Shown here piece by piece: positions 63,761 through 64,000 of a stretch of 64,000 bases of DNA (positions are counted from its first letter, which is position 1; each line of letters opens with the position of its first letter). A model generated the notes under the pieces. That model made no database searches, had not been told where the DNA came from, and saw only the letters and a list, made by a program, of their open reading frames with translations. Source of the stretch: Mesorhizobium sp. L-2-11. GTDB taxonomy: Bacteria; Pseudomonadota; Alphaproteobacteria; Rhizobiales; Rhizobiaceae. The position numbers were made by a program, and so were the translations under genes. The stretch covers positions 4,294,001 through 4,358,000 of the forward strand of contig NZ_AP023257.1 of assembly GCF_016756595.1 (NCBI RefSeq). Reading direction: 5' to 3'.

Positions 63761-63897
63761 GTTCCTCGCCCCCGCGAAGCGGGGGAGCGGTGGCCGCGAA
63801 GCGGTCGGAGAGGGGGCCTTTTCGCAGGGCGCAGTTCCCCCTCTCCGTCTCGGCTTCGCCGAGCCACCTCTCCCCCACTCCCGTGGGGGCGAGGAAC
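63761..63897. repeat. Large palindromic repeat
   Basis: Perfect outer arms GTTCCTCGCCCCC (63761-63773) and GGGGGCGAGGAAC (63885-63897) enclose several smaller palindromes (CCCCCGCGAAGCGGGGG, GGCCGCGAAGCGGTC, CGGCTTCGCCG, GCCCCCTCTCCG-type blocks). The whole 137 bp would fold as one cruciform or multi-branched hairpin. It sits in the 63585-63982 gap, which has no other content. Confidence 0.75.
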
Positions 63898-63982
63898 TCA
63901 AGCTGGAAAGCCTGGCACTATCGTGCCGCATTGGTCAGCGGCGGGGGCTCGTGTTAAAAGCCGCCAATCCGGAGTTTTGGCG

Positions 63983-64000
63983 ATGAACAAATTCACCCCA
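63983..64000 (+). CDS. Start of an unidentified gene (cut by window end)
   Basis: ATGAACAAATTCACCCCA with GGAG 9 bp upstream at the very end of the window. Six residues (MNKFTP) are visible, too few to identify a product. The ribosome binding site makes a real start plausible. Confidence 0.4.

Overview
The window is high-GC DNA from an alphaproteobacterium of the order Rhizobiales, most like Mesorhizobium. This is judged from gene content and order, without a database search: rplM-rpsI, a plsX-fabH-ihfA-merR block, glyA...nrdR-ribD-ribE-ribH-nusB, an L,D-transpeptidase next to an LdtR-type MarR regulator, DUF6163, DUF2842, type-2 argC, rhizobial palindromic repeats and IS481/IS4 elements.

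Layout. 1-620: 3' end of an IS481-like transposase. 737-1910: rplM-rpsI with a clear promoter, a leader hairpin and a terminator. 2.1-4.0 kb: LysR regulator divergent from a PdxI/YdbC-type aldo-keto reductase. 4.05-5.55 kb: a complete 1,297-bp IS4-family element with a 9-bp target duplication, inserted in the loop of a palindromic repeat. 5.7-13.3 kb: glycerophosphodiesterase, agmatinase, argC, a frameshifted aminoglycoside-kinase-like gene, heme A synthase, DUF2842, an MFS transporter and a small hypothetical gene. 13.6-19.8 kb: loosely packed accessory genes (methyltransferase, dodecin, adenylate cyclase-TolB-TPR protein, FMN protein, cupin, DUF2332) with decayed DNA between them. 20.1-27.4 kb: a seven-gene minus-strand operon of three Tat-exported NMT1-like binding proteins, an SCO thioredoxin-fold protein, a GAF histidine kinase, a receiver, and a receiver-cyclase. 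No ABC permease or ATPase is present. This is the most unusual locus here.

27.8-37.9 kb: an exopolysaccharide locus (CE4 deacetylase, CelD/BcsL acetyltransferase, Wzc-like co-polymerase with a degenerate kinase domain, Wza-like export protein, GT4, initiating phosphotransferase, O-antigen-ligase/Wzy-like protein). It is interrupted by a decayed PemK-type toxin with an intact antitoxin and a perfect 26-bp operator. 38-41.3 kb: decayed DNA with a ligase pseudogene, a strong hairpin, tRNA-Pro(GGG), an XRE regulator, a small secreted cysteine protein and a DUF883-like protein.

41.4-64 kb is mostly housekeeping: merR, ihfA, fabH, plsX, DUF177, cytochrome bc1 chaperone, bamE, membrane pyrophosphatase, MFS, nusB, ribH, ribE, ribD, nrdR, a two-gene insertion, glyA, CPA1 antiporter, L,D-transpeptidase, LdtR, DUF6163 and an enoyl-CoA hydratase-family hydrolase. 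Composite palindromic repeats punctuate the intergenic gaps.
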